The position numbers and the translations under genes were made by a program. Of a stretch of 64,000 nt of DNA, positions 21,433-34,312 are shown piece after piece. Below the pieces are notes generated by a model. It saw nothing but the letters and a program-made list of their open reading frames with translations, had not been told where the DNA came from and did no database searches. Numbering within the stretch: position 1 is the stretch's first letter; each line of letters opens with the position of its first letter. Source of the DNA: Albugo candida. Taxonomy: Eukaryota; Oomycota; Peronosporomycetes; Albuginales; Albuginaceae. The DNA lies in NCBI GenBank assembly GCA_905220665.1, contig CAJNAR010000031.1:1-64000 (forward strand). The letters are read 5' to 3'.

Positions 21433-24400
21433 TCACCGACGTCTTAGCGTCAACACTGCAAATGTGACTATGCTCACTACAGCTGCACCTCCCGCCATCC
21501 AATTTTGATACGTCCTCTGAGACTTTCGTTGTTTTTGCTCCATTTCCCCCTTTTTCATTTCCACCAAAACATTATTTCCACTCGCAACACTGTCGTCTTT
21601 TGTGCGTACCGCTACCCGCGGGACTTTGACATTGGGCCGAGGAGATGTACGTACCTCCTTTTCATTCTCCAACTCAACTGTCACCACAATTCTCTTCCAA
21701 TTCTCCCGTTTGGCCATAGCAACAGCTTCCATCAAACTCTCATTATTGCTCAGAACCGCCATATCTCCGTCGTCGTCTTCATATCGGAGCTGTATGCTGA
21801 CATTCGGCTTCACATTCAGCTTCAATCGAATTTGCTTCTCCAAAGCGGTGATATCGTCCGATCGACAGAGAATTCGATGAAATTGTTTCGAACCTCCAAA
21901 AGTGACTTTGAACACAAACTTACTATCCTGCAGGGCGCTCCAATGCATCGTCCCGGCAGTCACCGAATGCGACGCACTGACAACCGATACGCTTTCCCCC
22001 AAATCGGCGTACGACATCGACTGCGATACTCGCGATGGCGCACGGAGACTCGGCCCGCCGTTGATACAAGAACGATACTCACTTTGCTCAAACTCCTCAA
22101 TCGTTCCAATTGACATTGTCTCGTCGTATACGCACCCCATTTCGTCTTGTAGATTGAACGCAAGCTGCCAGAATTGACGCCAATCTCCTTTCGCATTGCC
22201 AGTGTTGAGATTAGAGAATTGGCCATAGCTTAGTGACAGCACGTCGACCATTCCATGGAGCTCGCCTGCTTGGGTCATCACAGGCATGAACAACTGCCCA
22301 GCATCATACATTCCACGCAATCCATCGAGGACTTTGGCATTGGGAAGCAAGTACTCGGGATCTGTGGTCATAATCGTATCGACCAAAGTGTCGTCTGCAC
22401 ACAGTCCTTTTGCGACTACTTTTCGCAGCAGATCCTTTGGTGTGACCATTCCGATAACACTTTTCGAATGATCCAACACGATTGCCGCTTTGCGGTATTT
22501 CGTCATGAGAATCGCTGCTTCGGTGACGTTTGTGTGTGGTGACACAATCAAAGGCTCTCCTTCCTCTTTGAGAATCATTGAAATTGTTGGACTCACAAGC
22601 TTTTCCATCATTGGCGCCAGCATCCGATGCAACGAAGACGCTCCTGCGTGGTCCTTTGCAAATTCATTCGCAGCAGCTTCTGTCGATTGCTGAACCTTTT
22701 CCATACACACAATCGCATCGTGTAAGCATTTGGAAATGTCCAAAATACCGCTGATACTTCCATTCTTTCCAATGACAGGTAGATGCTTGAATCGACCTTC
22801 CAGCATCTTTGTGATCGCTTCCAGCGCAGCCTCGTCATCCTGCACGCAACACGGACTCGTGGTCATCACTGTAGCAACCAAGCACGTCTCTGGATCGAGT
22901 CGCTTGCCGAGCACACGTCGCGTAATGTCGGTATCCGTCAGAATCCCTCGCAAGTCGCCTTCTGCTGAGATCACAACAACAGCCTCTGCGCGACTTTGAC
23001 GCATTTGACGTGCAGCTTCCGTCACAGTGACATTCTCGTCAATGTGCACGACAGAGCGTGGACGAAGCATCGACACGGGTCGAAATGCGCCTTCCGTTTG
23101 CGCGGAGGCTTTTCCATCGAATGAGCACAGAGAACTCGTTTGTTGACGTTGCGTGTCGACAGAAGGGGCGTATTTGGCGTCCACAACGCTCATACTCACT
23201 TCACTCTCCGTGTCGCCTGTCAGAGCGAGTGACACATCCCAAAACGCTCGCCAATCTGCTCCTTCAAAATTCCCACGAGATACCGCCGCTCCTTGCGCAA
23301 ACGTTCCGTAACACAGAGATAGCACGTCCACAAGTCCAAGAATGATCCCTGAGCCGTCTTCGACGACAGGCAGATGCAGTGTATGATGCTCGTGCATCAG
23401 ATGCAGTGCGTCGACCAGCGACATGGAAGGAGGGACAGTATTGGGTGTGGACGTCATCACATCAGCGACGAGTGTCGTTGACGGATTCAAATGGCTGGCA
23501 ACAACTCGCAACAAAATATCATTTGCGGTGAACAATCCAATAAGCCGCTTCCCAGCAGTTCCATCGCTATCTCTCCGCGCCTTTCTCTGATTTACAGAGG
23601 CAGCAATACCGATCAAAGGCGCTGATTCCACATCTTCCACTATCAACGCAGCCTTTTTCGCCAACGCCATTTTTCGAGACACTTGGAGAACGGATTCACA
23701 ACTGTACACCAAAGGCGGCATCTCACTGTTCTGCAGAATTGATTCGAGCGTCGGTGATAGTAATTTCTGCACCATTGGTGTCACCAGTTGCTGCATGATA
23801 CTCTGATCGCCGTGGAAAGAAGCTCCTAATGCTGTGGCACGTAATTGATTCTCCACATTCTCCTGTAGCGCCCCACTCGATTTTTTCTGAGCTTTCTCCA
23901 GCCGTGTGACCGCATCATGCAAACATTTCTGAATCCTCAAGATCCCCGACACAGTCCCACGACTATCGACTACAGGCAGATGTCGGAATTTGCCTTCGAG
24001 CATGATGTACATTGCTTGCATGGCACTGTCATTCTCATCCACAAACTTGGGGCTACTTGTCATTACATCGGCGACACACGTGACATTCGGATCGTTTCCC
24101 AATGCCACCACGCGATGTGTCACGTCCGTGTCGGTGAGAATTCCACTGAGAACGCCATCTTTCGATATGACAAGTGCTGCATCCGCGCGACTTTGACTCA
24201 TTGCTCGTGCGGCTTCCGAAATGTTGAGAGTATCTGCGAATGTCAAAATCTTTGACGGCCTTAATCGACCGACAGTACGCGTGTCATGGACTTGAGATTT
24301 CGAGGCTTTGCGAGTCGATAGTTGTGAATTCTCTGTCCCGCCGTCTCCACGAAACGATACAAAGCTCTGAAGACTATGAAGAGAGACTGCATCGTCGTCA

Positions 24401-27400
24401 TCGGGCGGATCAGTGAGCTCAAAACAAGTGTTCCAAAAAGCCTTCCAGTCATCGGAATTGCCTTTCGCAAACGATCCGTAGCTCAATGAGAGCACATCAA
24501 CGACGCCCACAGGCAATGGCATCGTTTCGGACTCGACAACCGGCAAGTAGAAGGATTTGGACTGATGTATGGCGTGCATAGCATCGACAATTCGCGTATC
24601 CGCATACAAGTGCGGAATGCTCTGCTCCATCACTTCGTAAACGGGCGTCGTGTACAGAGGACGACCGCGAGATAAGACATTTTCCAACAAGCTTTTCGGA
24701 GTGAAAAGGCCCATACATTCGCCCACAGTATTGACCACCATAACCGCTTTACGTGACGCTGTCATACATTTGCTCACTTGGTACACCGATGTGAAAGGAT
24801 CGACACGAGGTGCTGGAATGTCTTGTTGCAGCACTGACAGCACGCTGGAGGAGAACACTTGACGGAGAAACGAGGTATCGTTGCTCCTTCCGCCTCGAGC
24901 TTTTGTGGCTTCTTGCGCGTGCTCCATCTTTTGTATCGCGTTGAATAAACAACTTCCAATGTCGAGTATCCCGACAATCGATGATTTATTCGCATTCACA
25001 ACCGGCAAATGTCTAAAGTTGCCTTCCAGCATCATACAAAGCGCATGCAACGCCGAGTCTTGCACCGATACAAACTTTGGATCGCGGGTCATAATCGTAC
25101 GCACAAGACATCCGTCCAGCGACCTTTTCTCCGACACAAAACGATGTGTGAGATCGGTGTCGGTCACAATCCCACACAGAATGCCGTCTTCGTCAGTGAC
25201 AAGCACACATGGAGCGCGTCGACGAGTCATAAGCGTAACGAGGTCTTTGACACTTGCTGCTTCTGGAATCGTGTGCACTTTGCTCGGTCCAAGTTGTCCG
25301 ACGGTGCGATCAGAACGCTTCTTTCCGACTTGACTCGATACGGAGGCTGGATGGAGAGTACGACGGCTGCGACCAACGCTTTCCGTGTCCAAAATCGAAT
25401 GATCCAACTGAAGCGCTACATCCCAAAACTCTTGCAATTTCTCACGATCCTGTCCGTAAATCGCATCGATTGTCCCGTAACACAACGAGAGAACATCGAC
25501 TAAACCCGTGATGCTGTCGTGTGTTCCATCGCGTATCACTGGAAGATGCAGACACTGGGAATCGTGCATGATGTGTAAAGCCTCGAGAACGGTTGTTGAT
25601 GCAGTTGCTACTTCGGGATCTGTGAGCATCACGGCTTCGATTCGCGTCATTTTCGGGTCGAGACGATTCCCAATGACGCCATGAAGCAGCTCATTGGGAG
25701 TAAAGAGCCCGCACAAGCGATCATTGTCGGAAGGATCGACTACAAGTGCGGCTTTACGGGCTCCAGCCATCCATTCCAATGCGTTTTGCACCGTCGTGCC
25801 CGTTGGAATTCGAGGCGATATACCTTCCCCGGCATCGTGTTGCTTGTCCAACAGCGTTTGTAGTGTCGGAGATGTGAGTTTCGCGAGCATTGGGCTCAGC
25901 ATATGTGAAAATGTATTTGCCGATGACTGAAAAGATGACTTTAACTTCTCATTCGATGCATTCGCACTTTCCAATCGCTTCGCGACATCGTACAGACATC
26001 GTCCAATGTTAAGAATGCCAGTGATTGTGCCATTGTCACTGTCGACCACAGGCAAATGACGAAAGTGACCTTGATGCATCGCCAGCATTGCGTCCAACGC
26101 GCTGTCGTGAGGAGCTACAAATTGAATGTTTTCTGTCATCACATTCGCCACAGACGTTCGATACGGATCCAAATTCTTTGCCAAAACGCGCCAACAAATG
26201 TCAGTGTCCGTGAGGATCCCACGCATCCTTTGCTTCGAGCCACAAGCCACCACAAGTACTGCATCCGTTCGCTTGGATTTCATGAGTTGCGCTGCTTCCG
26301 CGACATTTGCGTCTTCGGAAATGATCACAGCAGTCAAAGGACGAAGACTCGCTACCGTGCGCGTATGTGTGTCTCCATTTCCTCGAGTATTCTTTAGACT
26401 TTTGGACGTTCGTCGCGATGGTACGGAGCGGCAGGAAAGGCCACTCACACTCGACATTCGAGACACAGATTCCGTTTTGAATGCGTTTTCGTTCGAGCTT
26501 AATACCGCGTGCCAAATCGGACTCCAATCGCGACTTTCATGCTCCCCAAAGGAAGCAGAAACCATACTGAGCACATCCGTGACACCGATAATCGTCTTGG
26601 AGTCGGAATCGACCACTGGAAGATGGAGAAAATTGCCTTCATGCATCACGTGGAAAGCGTTCAAAAGCGTCATTTCAGGCGGTCCAAAATCGGGATTGTG
26701 CGTCATCACATCGCCGACAATGGTATGCAAATCGATGCGTTTGGCAACGACGCGATGCAATAAGTCTTTGGATGTGAAAATACCACACAATTGACGTGTC
26801 ATTTTGTCGATAATAAGCGCCGGGGATTTCGTTCGTACCATTTCCGGCACGACATTAATCAGCAAACACGTTTTCTCCACGAGAACAGGCGGTATTCGAT
26901 CTTTGAGAACGTGCTGAAGCGATGGAGACAGCATGTTGCCAAGTGTATCGCGAAGAAAACTATGCGCGGGTGTTTGAGCCAATTCTTTCTCAACATCCGC
27001 GGCGACGCGCTCCATCTGCTGAATGGCGTCGTAGAGACACCGAGCGACGTTCAGTATGCCGACAACCTGTCCTTCTTCCTTGCTGACAACCGGAAGATGC
27101 CGAAACTTTCCCGTGACCATCATATTGAGTGCATCCATCGCGTTGTCTTCCAGCGTCACATACCGCGGAGATGGTGTCATTACTGCGCCAACAAGCGTCA
27201 CCGAAGGATCCAAACCTCGACCAAGCACACGCTGAGCCGTGTCGGTGTCTGTAAAGATCCCAGCGAGTGCGGAGCCATCACGAACCACCAAGACAGCACT
27301 TGTTCGATTACGTACCATCAATTCGGCAGCGGAAAAGACGGTGACATTCTCTGCTACTGTCAGTGCTTTTGATGGACGTAAATGAGCAACAGAACGAATC

Positions 27401-30400
27401 GAATTTGATTGCTCGAGCGCTTTTCCAGTACGAATGACATTGGGAACGAGTGGGAGAGTTTTTGGGTCTTTGAAAGCGTTTGAAGTAGACATTCGATTCG
27501 CGTCGTTGGGAGTCGAAAGCGTTGGGACAATTTCCATGCGATCGGTTTGTGAAGTCACACGAACGCCTTCGGTCCGATTTGCATTAATTTCGACCTTGCG
27601 AGCAATTGTTTCGGACGTACAGAGTACCGGAGGCACGGATTCCGATTTCGTAGAGCTGTTTTTCACGCTGACAGACATTTTGGTCAATGGCTTTACCGCA
27701 CGAAAAGCTTTGGGCGGAAGACTCGCTTTGCGTTCATTGCAACGATCGAGTTCTTTTTGGAGCTGTGCACACTTTCCAAAGTCTTTAGCGATCAATTGCG
27801 CTTGGATTTCGTTCGATAACGACGTCATTTGAGTGTCTAATTCCTCGGACGTTTGCTTTGTTTTGCGTACGTTTGCAACTTGTTCCAAGCGGCTTTGCAG
27901 CTGTTTGCATCGCTCGTACGCACGTTCCTTTAGCGCGCTTTTGATATCATTTTCAATGGCGTCCATACGCTCATCCAATTCGAACGCCTCGAGCTCTTCC
28001 AGTGCTTCGACGACGTTCGATCGCTGATGTTTGAGACTTTGCAACTGTTTCTGCAGTATCGCACACGTTGTGAAATCCTTTGCAGCTGCCGTACGCTCCA
28101 ATTCCGACGATATCATTTGAATTTCTGCGTCCAATTCCTTGGCTGTGCGTACGCTTTTGCGAGCATTCACGAGCATTTCCAGATCTTTCTGCATTGCCGC
28201 ACATTTCTCGAATTCGAAGGCTGACGCAGCAGCATGAATGGCTTCTTCGTGTGCTGCGATTTTCACATCCAATTCGTTGGCTGAGAGATTTGCAAAGGGA
28301 AGCCAAAGTGCTTTCTTACGCACAAGAAATCCACGCATCACTCGCTGTATCTGTGTCGCATACCGCGCGTCGCGATAGTGTGCTTCTCTCATCGCTTTAT
28401 ATCTCTTCATGGCGCGCCATGTGCTCATCCACGTACCGATCAAACGGCGAGCCTGACGCAGTCGTCGAGCAGCTTTCTTGGCCAAAAGCTGACGAACGCG
28501 ACATTGGATGACGACGAGTGCTTCTCGCCGTTTGATATTCCGAAACCATTTCTGTAAGACACGAGCCGATGCTTTCGATCGAAGCAGTTCCATTTGCTCC
28601 AATTTCGCTGCGACTTGTCGTTTTAAGAAAACTTTGGTTTTTCCGAGTTGCCACTGCTCTTTCCCGACGCCAAACAGATTGGATAGCTCCGCCATCATAT
28701 CCTCAATGCTGTCTGCTGTCGGTGTCAATGTCTGATGATCGTAGAAGAACACGTCGTGATCCTCTCGAAGAGCAAAGCCTCGTTGACGGATCTGAATCGC
28801 TTCCATCATTCCAGAGTATTTCAGCTGACGCGCACAATCTTCATCGTTCAGTTTCCCGGAGCATTTGTGCTCATTCGGCTTGATACAGCGTACGTATCGT
28901 GGATTCGCAAGTGAGATTTTATTGATGAGTTCTTGGAGCTGTGAGCGGAATTGAGCGCCAACAGAGACCTCCCTGAGATTCCGCGTCTTACCCGTTGTGA
29001 GCTTCTCGTCCAAGTCATTGGGTCGTCTCGAAAGAAGTCCAAATTCAGTGCCGCGTTTCGCAGTCGCATTGCCTTCACTTCGAAAGGTGGCAAATATCTC
29101 GCAAATGAATGGGTTGATGGATTCCTGGATCAATTCCTTCATTTCGTCATTCACTGTCTCGTTGTTTTTCTCATTAAAGCCGCTGGCATCGTAAATGACG
29201 TCACCTGCAAAATGTCGAATTCCAAACAATTTATGTGCGTCGACTTTTGGATGGATGAACCAGTCATTCTGAGTCTTGTGGGCGATCGCACCAGCAGCAT
29301 TGGAATCTCGACCAAAGGAGCCGTGTAGTAACGCTACAAACTTGCGATTTGCTTCTTCTCCTTTGTATCGCCAAATATCATCGAGCGTGATGAAAATTCC
29401 GGGTTTTCCATTCACTTTTGCCTCAATCAAATCGAGACACTGCTGGTTGTCTACAAAGTCGATATGTTGCCAGTCGATCCCTTCTCGCGTGTACTCTTCC
29501 TGTTCTACTTCGAGCATGTGCTGGTTAAAGTGACGCTGTAGCTTTTCATTCGCATAATTGATACACAATTGCTCAAATGTGTTCCATTCGAATTTCTCAA
29601 ACCCGTAAATGTCTAACACGCCGATAAAGCCCCAACGAAGTTCCGGACTCGAAATGGTGCGATTCAATTCGGTAACGAGCCAGATAAAGCCGCTTGCGTA
29701 CAGAGCTTTGGCAAGTGCGTCTCGTTTATCTAAAACCTGTTCGACATTCTGCTGCTGGATAATCACTTTGCCTCCGACGAATAATTGACGGGAGAGGAGA
29801 ACGTGCTGGAGATTCTGTACACCAACACCCAGCAGTTGTGCTACGAGATGGAGTGTCTTTGTGGCATTGGCATCCGCCAAATCGGTCGCTTCGTTATCGC
29901 TTCGGAATTGGACATTGCCGAGGTGTAAAACAGCGGCCAACAGCTCGAAAATCATTTTCTGTTTCGTTTCGTCCATTCCGATTGTCCTCATACAATGTTT
30001 GGTGACTTCAAATTGTTCCTTGTCGTCACTTTGCATACGGCGTCACAAACGATTCCGAGAGTCTGACAGTAGTGCTCTTACCATCCCGCGATCTCAAAAC
30101 ACTGACTGTGTCGTAAATATTCGTATTCATGTGGCGTGTAAAGCTGTAATTCCTCGCGTAATGTGTCATCTGCGCCTGCGAGAAGCTATCGTGAACAAGC
30201 ATTAGCATTCGTATCAGCACAAACGAATCGCTGCACCTGATAAAAGATGTGATAATTACGCTCGCCCAAACTCTGAGAGACAATTCGCGTCTTCTCCAAT
30301 AAGAAATTGACGATTTCTGCACCGACAATTTTCCCGTGATGATCGAATTGTATCTCAATAAACTTTCCAAAGCGACTCGAATTATCATTTCGAATGGTTT

Positions 30401-31031
30401 TCGCATTTCCGAATGATTCCAAAAGAGGATTTGAGTCGAGGACACGTTCCTCCAATCCTCCCAATAGTTGAGTATGCAGTAACTCATTCTCCTTTGTGCT
30501 GTGAGGATCAGCCATTCCGTTGATTCGATGGTATCCTGTCGCCTTTGCTAAGTATTGCATAATGATTTTCGTGTTTTCAGTCTTTCCAGCGCCGCTTTCT
30601 CCGCTTATAATGATACTCTGATTCGCGGGTTCTAAGGCTCCTCCTCGAATTAATTGAGTGTACGCGTGATTCGCTAATGCAAAAACGTGAGGCGGTAGAG
30701 TTCCTATTCGCTGGCCGTAATACTCTTTCATTTTTGACTCATTGTATAGCGAATGCATCGGTTTATACGGATTGATTGCAATGAGAATTGGACCGACGTA
30801 CGTGTAAATTGTATCGTATTCGTAGCGCAATTGTAAGTTTGAAAGAAGCGCTTCCTCTGAGAGATCGTGCATTTTGAGGATATCGTCGTAACTCGTTGTC
30901 GCGTCCTCAGCGAATGGATGAGTACGATCTTTGAGGGAATGTGAGGACTCTTTGGGCTGTTTTTTCTTAAAACGTGCGCGAAGAACGCGTTCTTTTCGGG
31001 TCACGCGTGTAGAGCTGTGACTCATTGACAT
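21433..31031 (-). CDS. Class XXIX-type myosin with CBS array, PB1 and C-terminal membrane anchor
   Basis: Three exons (31031-30237, 30185-30082, 30028-21433; introns 51 and 53 bp) join in frame to 3164 aa. The motor covers about 55-785: P-loop GESGAGKT at 144-151, switch I NDNSSRFGK, switch II DIYGFEKFEWNTFEQLCINY, and actin-binding RYVRCIKPNE. Three IQ motifs follow (about 787-875), then four UVR-like pairs such as FEKCAAMQKDLEML (about 885-1070). Twenty CBS motifs form ten pairs in five tandem modules (about 1180-2905). A PB1 domain follows (about 3001-3084), then a membrane tail WMAGGAAVVSIVTFAVLTL (about 3142-3160). This order matches stramenopile class XXIX myosins, described with up to about 18 CBS domains. 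It probably moves or tethers membranes along actin; CBS pairs usually sense adenosyl ligands. The 3' end lies in duplication unit B. Confidence 0.93.
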
Positions 31032-31262
31032 GGTGTGTCGATTTGGGCGGTAGGGAGAGGATGTATCGGTCTGTAAATGAAGCTTATTTCGAGAAGCTCT
31101 ACGTTTTCCCTCAATTTGCGTCTGTCGTTGGCATCACCGCGCTGTATTAAGGAGGGTTACTCGAGATGGTTACAATGCTCGACAGGTTTTGATTGGCTTG
31201 CTGAAAAGTAGTTCCGTGTGATTTATGACCAATCCGCATACACTAGTTTTATCGCATTTTCA
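31032..31262. promoter_or_regulatory. Shared upstream region of myosin and STIMATE-like gene
   Basis: The myosin ATG (minus) and the STIMATE-like ATG (plus) are 231 bp apart and diverge, so this stretch must hold both promoters. No specific element was identified with confidence. Confidence 0.5.
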
Positions 31263-32158
31263 ATGGAAAATACGCTCATCAAAGTCCGAGGCAGCGATGC
31301 AGCAAATGCTGCGGAATGTGAGCTTTTGAATGGGATTTTTGCCACATTTGTACAAATACTACTTGGGCTGATTGCCGTATCCGTCCTACTGCTCAAAAGG
31401 CAACGGGAATCACCACAGAGACCTCTACAGGTTTGTGATAAAACTCATATTTCGAGTCAGTTGCTGACTTTTTCTTACAGATCTGGGCGCTGGATGCTTC
31501 AAAACAACTCATTGGAGCGGGATTTGCACATGTCGCGAATTTAGCGATTGCGATTTTATTGTACAAATACGACCATGCGCGATCTCACAGAGGCAAAGAA
31601 GCGGATCAATGCGCGCTTTATTTTATGAACTTTACTATGGACACAACATTTGGTGTATTTTTGAATTATTTATTTCTTCGGTTATTGTCGTCTTTGTCGA
31701 ATCGCTTTGGATGGACATCAATGAAAACGTCGGGAGATTATGGCGATCCCATTGAGATCAAACGATGGACAATCCAATTGATTAGTTGGATAAGTGTGAT
31801 TTTGGCTGTTAAAGTTGTGATTGCATCGATGCTGTTCTGCGTCAACGAGCAGTTGGAAACATTTACGTATTGGCTGTTTCAACCACTGAGGAGATATCCC
31901 AAAGTAGAACTGCTTCTCGTCATGATTGCGTGTCCATGTATCATGAATGGCTTCCAATTCTGGATTCAGGACAGCTTTTTGAAAAACGATATACACAATG
32001 GATCACAGATCGCTTCGACAAAATCACCAAAAGAATTGAAAAAGTATCCGCAGTCTGAAATCCATAGCGCCATATCTGTCTTTTGTCGGAAAGGGAACAC
32101 CTCCAACGACGACGAAGACCACGCCATTGATCCGCTTCATAATGTCGCCAAAGTTTAA
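31263..32158 (+). CDS. STIMATE/TMEM110-family multi-pass membrane protein, 281 aa
   Basis: Exon 1 is 31263-31430, intron 31431-31480, exon 2 31481-32158; the junction restores LQ-IWALDASKQLIGAGFAH. The N terminus CELLNGIFATFVQILLG followed by a basic loop, then DASKQ...HVANLAIA and FMNFTMDTTFGVFLNYL, fits the STIMATE/TMEM110 family (vacuolar or ER membrane; in animals it regulates STIM-Orai calcium entry at ER-plasma membrane junctions). Further hydrophobic spans lie near RWTIQLISWISVILAVKVVI and LLLVMIACPCIMNGF. The charged C-terminal tail is cytosolic-like. Length is close to the family norm. A calcium role here is inference. Confidence 0.85.
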
Positions 32159-32248
32159 TTGCGTCTTATTAGAACCTCTACAAATACATACACCATAACT
32201 ACTTTTACTTTACCATAATTTATATCTGCATCCAATTCCACCGACGTA

Positions 32249-34283
32249 ATGAGTGGCAATGCACCTCCACCAAAAATAAAGTTTTTCTTGCGTGGGAAGG
32301 AGGTTTGTGGAATTTCAAACCACACATCGCATTCTCTAACCATATTTCTTTCCAAAGGGTGTCGAAGCGATTTGGGGTCCTTCTTGTACGCAGAGAAACT
32401 TTGAAGAAGGAAAACCCATCCAAGACGAGGACTTTGGCACGCCTCACGCAGACCACATTGAATTCACACCGAACGGCACGAAGGCTGTGCTCGTGGACAC
32501 GCAGAAGGGATTTAGTGTCCACTGCACCGAAACGTACGTCGATAGAAAGCCTCTGTGCGCTCTGATGTGACCGAAATACGGAGCAGGTCGAAGGTATCCT
32601 TACAAGTATCGCATCCAGGAATCCAAGCAATCGCGTGGTCTCCGCTTGGAAACTATTTGCTGACGTGGGAGCGGTATCAGAAAGATTCTGAAGCCGATAA
32701 TCTTCTCATTTGGGACGCAATCAATGGAAATATCGTGGGCCAATTCCCCCAGCGACAATACGCTCGAGACGTGATACCTTTGCGTGCTTGAAAGTGCGTG
32801 ACGTCGATACTAATTCGCTTTGTAGAATTGGCCGTTTGTGGAGTGGTCCTTTGACGAAGTCATTTGTTGCCGCCAAACAGCGAATGGAGTCATGATATAC
32901 AGCGGGAATGAATTCTCTAAAAGCCTCGGTCATATCAATCTTCCGGTGCGTTCTTTCGAAAGCGTGTTCCAAACTGATTTTCTTCCTTAGAATGCTCGAT
33001 CATTTAGTATTTCTCCGACAGGCAATCCATACAAAGTGGCCATATTCGTCCCTGAAAAGAGTGGAAAACCCGCAAGTGTCAAAATATTTGAGTATCCCAA
33101 TCATTTGAATACTTCTGTGGCTTCCAAGTCATTCTATAAAGCTCAGGAAGTCACGTTGAAGTGGTCTCCAAATGGCACGTCATTGATCATTGAGACCCGA
33201 ACGGATGTCGACACTTCAGGAAAGTCGTATTATGGCGAGACTGGACTCTTCTTCCTCCAAACGGATGGTCAATATGACTGTATTGTTCCATTGATGAAGG
33301 AAGGACAAGTGCATGACGTTCAATGGGATCCTACAGGTCGAGGTTTTGTGGTTCTTGCAGGTGCGATGCCATCGAGCGCGACACTATACGATCAAAAAGC
33401 AAATCCGATATTTGACTTTGGCACAGCGTCACGAAATCATATCAGTTGGAGTCCTCACGGTCGATTCTTGTGTCTTGCTGGCTTTGGGAATTTGGCTGGA
33501 GATATGGATTTTTGGGATCGAAATAAGCTCAAGAAAATGGGATCAGCCAACTCGAATTCAGCCACCTGTCACACGTGGTCTCCCGACAGTCGATACTTTG
33601 TGACGGCAACTACTTTTCCGCGTTTGCGTGTGGATAATGGGTACAAAATCTTCACGTATGACGGTGCCGGCCCCATTTTCCACGAGGAACGCAAAGAGCT
33701 GTACGAACTTAAATTTCGACCTGCGGCAGTTGGAGTGTACCCGAATCGACCACAATCTCCTCGAAGGAAAACCGATGACGATACTTTAGCTCCTGAACAC
33801 ACTCCGGCAAAGCCACAAGCGTATCGCCCGCCTCGTTCGACGGGGGCGCTTTCCGCGATGATGAAAAGCGAAGAAACGGGTCCAAGAAAACTGGACAAGG
33901 TTCGATTTCATACACCGGTTCCAGCAGTCAAAGTTGCCGGGATCGCTCCTTCTATCATCCCTGGAATGTCTCCATTGATACCTAACGCACCAAAAAAGAT
34001 CAGTAGGAGTGCACGGAAGAAGAAAGCCAAAGACAGCGCTGCAGCAAAAGTCGCCATTGAAAACGCACTCGCTCCGGTTTGTGCAGTCGAGTCGACTTGT
34101 GCGTCCTCGGAATTGTCAGAGGCTGAGAAGCAGAAAAAACTCAAAAATTTGGCAAAGAAAATGAAACAGATCGAAGCACTCAAAGATCGCCAAATTGCCG
34201 GAGAAAAGCTGAATGAAGATCAACAAGCAAAGCTGAAAGGGGAGGCTGATCTTCGGCACCAGATGGAGTGTCTGGGTATCTAA
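32249..34283 (+). CDS. Translation initiation factor eIF2A, 608 aa
   Basis: Five exons close in frame: 32249-32302, 32358-32533, 32587-32770, 32826-32945, 32991-34283. The N-terminal two thirds form the eIF2A WD-type propeller: IAWSPLGNYLLTWERY, WPFVEWSFDE, VTLKWSPNGTSLIIETRTDVD, GETGLFFL, VHDVQWDPTGRGFVVLAG, NHISWSPHGRFLCLAGFGNL. It continues into the typical low-complexity basic linker (KKISRSARKKKAKD) and a C-terminal coiled coil (EKQKKLKNLAKKMKQIEAL). eIF2A delivers Met-tRNA to 40S subunits independently of eIF2 and in stress. Length is near the human 585 aa. All four introns are 49-58 bp. It is tail-to-tail with the PDCD7-like gene (stops 29 bp apart). Confidence 0.93.
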
Positions 34284-34312
34284 AGGTGAATATAGTGATT
34301 TCTCAAATATTG

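Larger units (their letters stand above)
16640..22199. repeat. Segmental duplication, unit B (intact copy)
   Basis: This is collinear with 4110-10832 (see unit A). It contains the intact secreted-protein gene and the genuine 3' end of the myosin gene. Because the myosin continues unbroken past 22199 while unit A stops at 10832, unit B is the likely source and unit A the derived copy. Confidence 0.88.

Noticed and set aside
21505..29533. Numerous plus-strand frames opposite the myosin gene
   Set aside because: They are antisense shadows of a repetitive, long coding exon; none has independent motifs.
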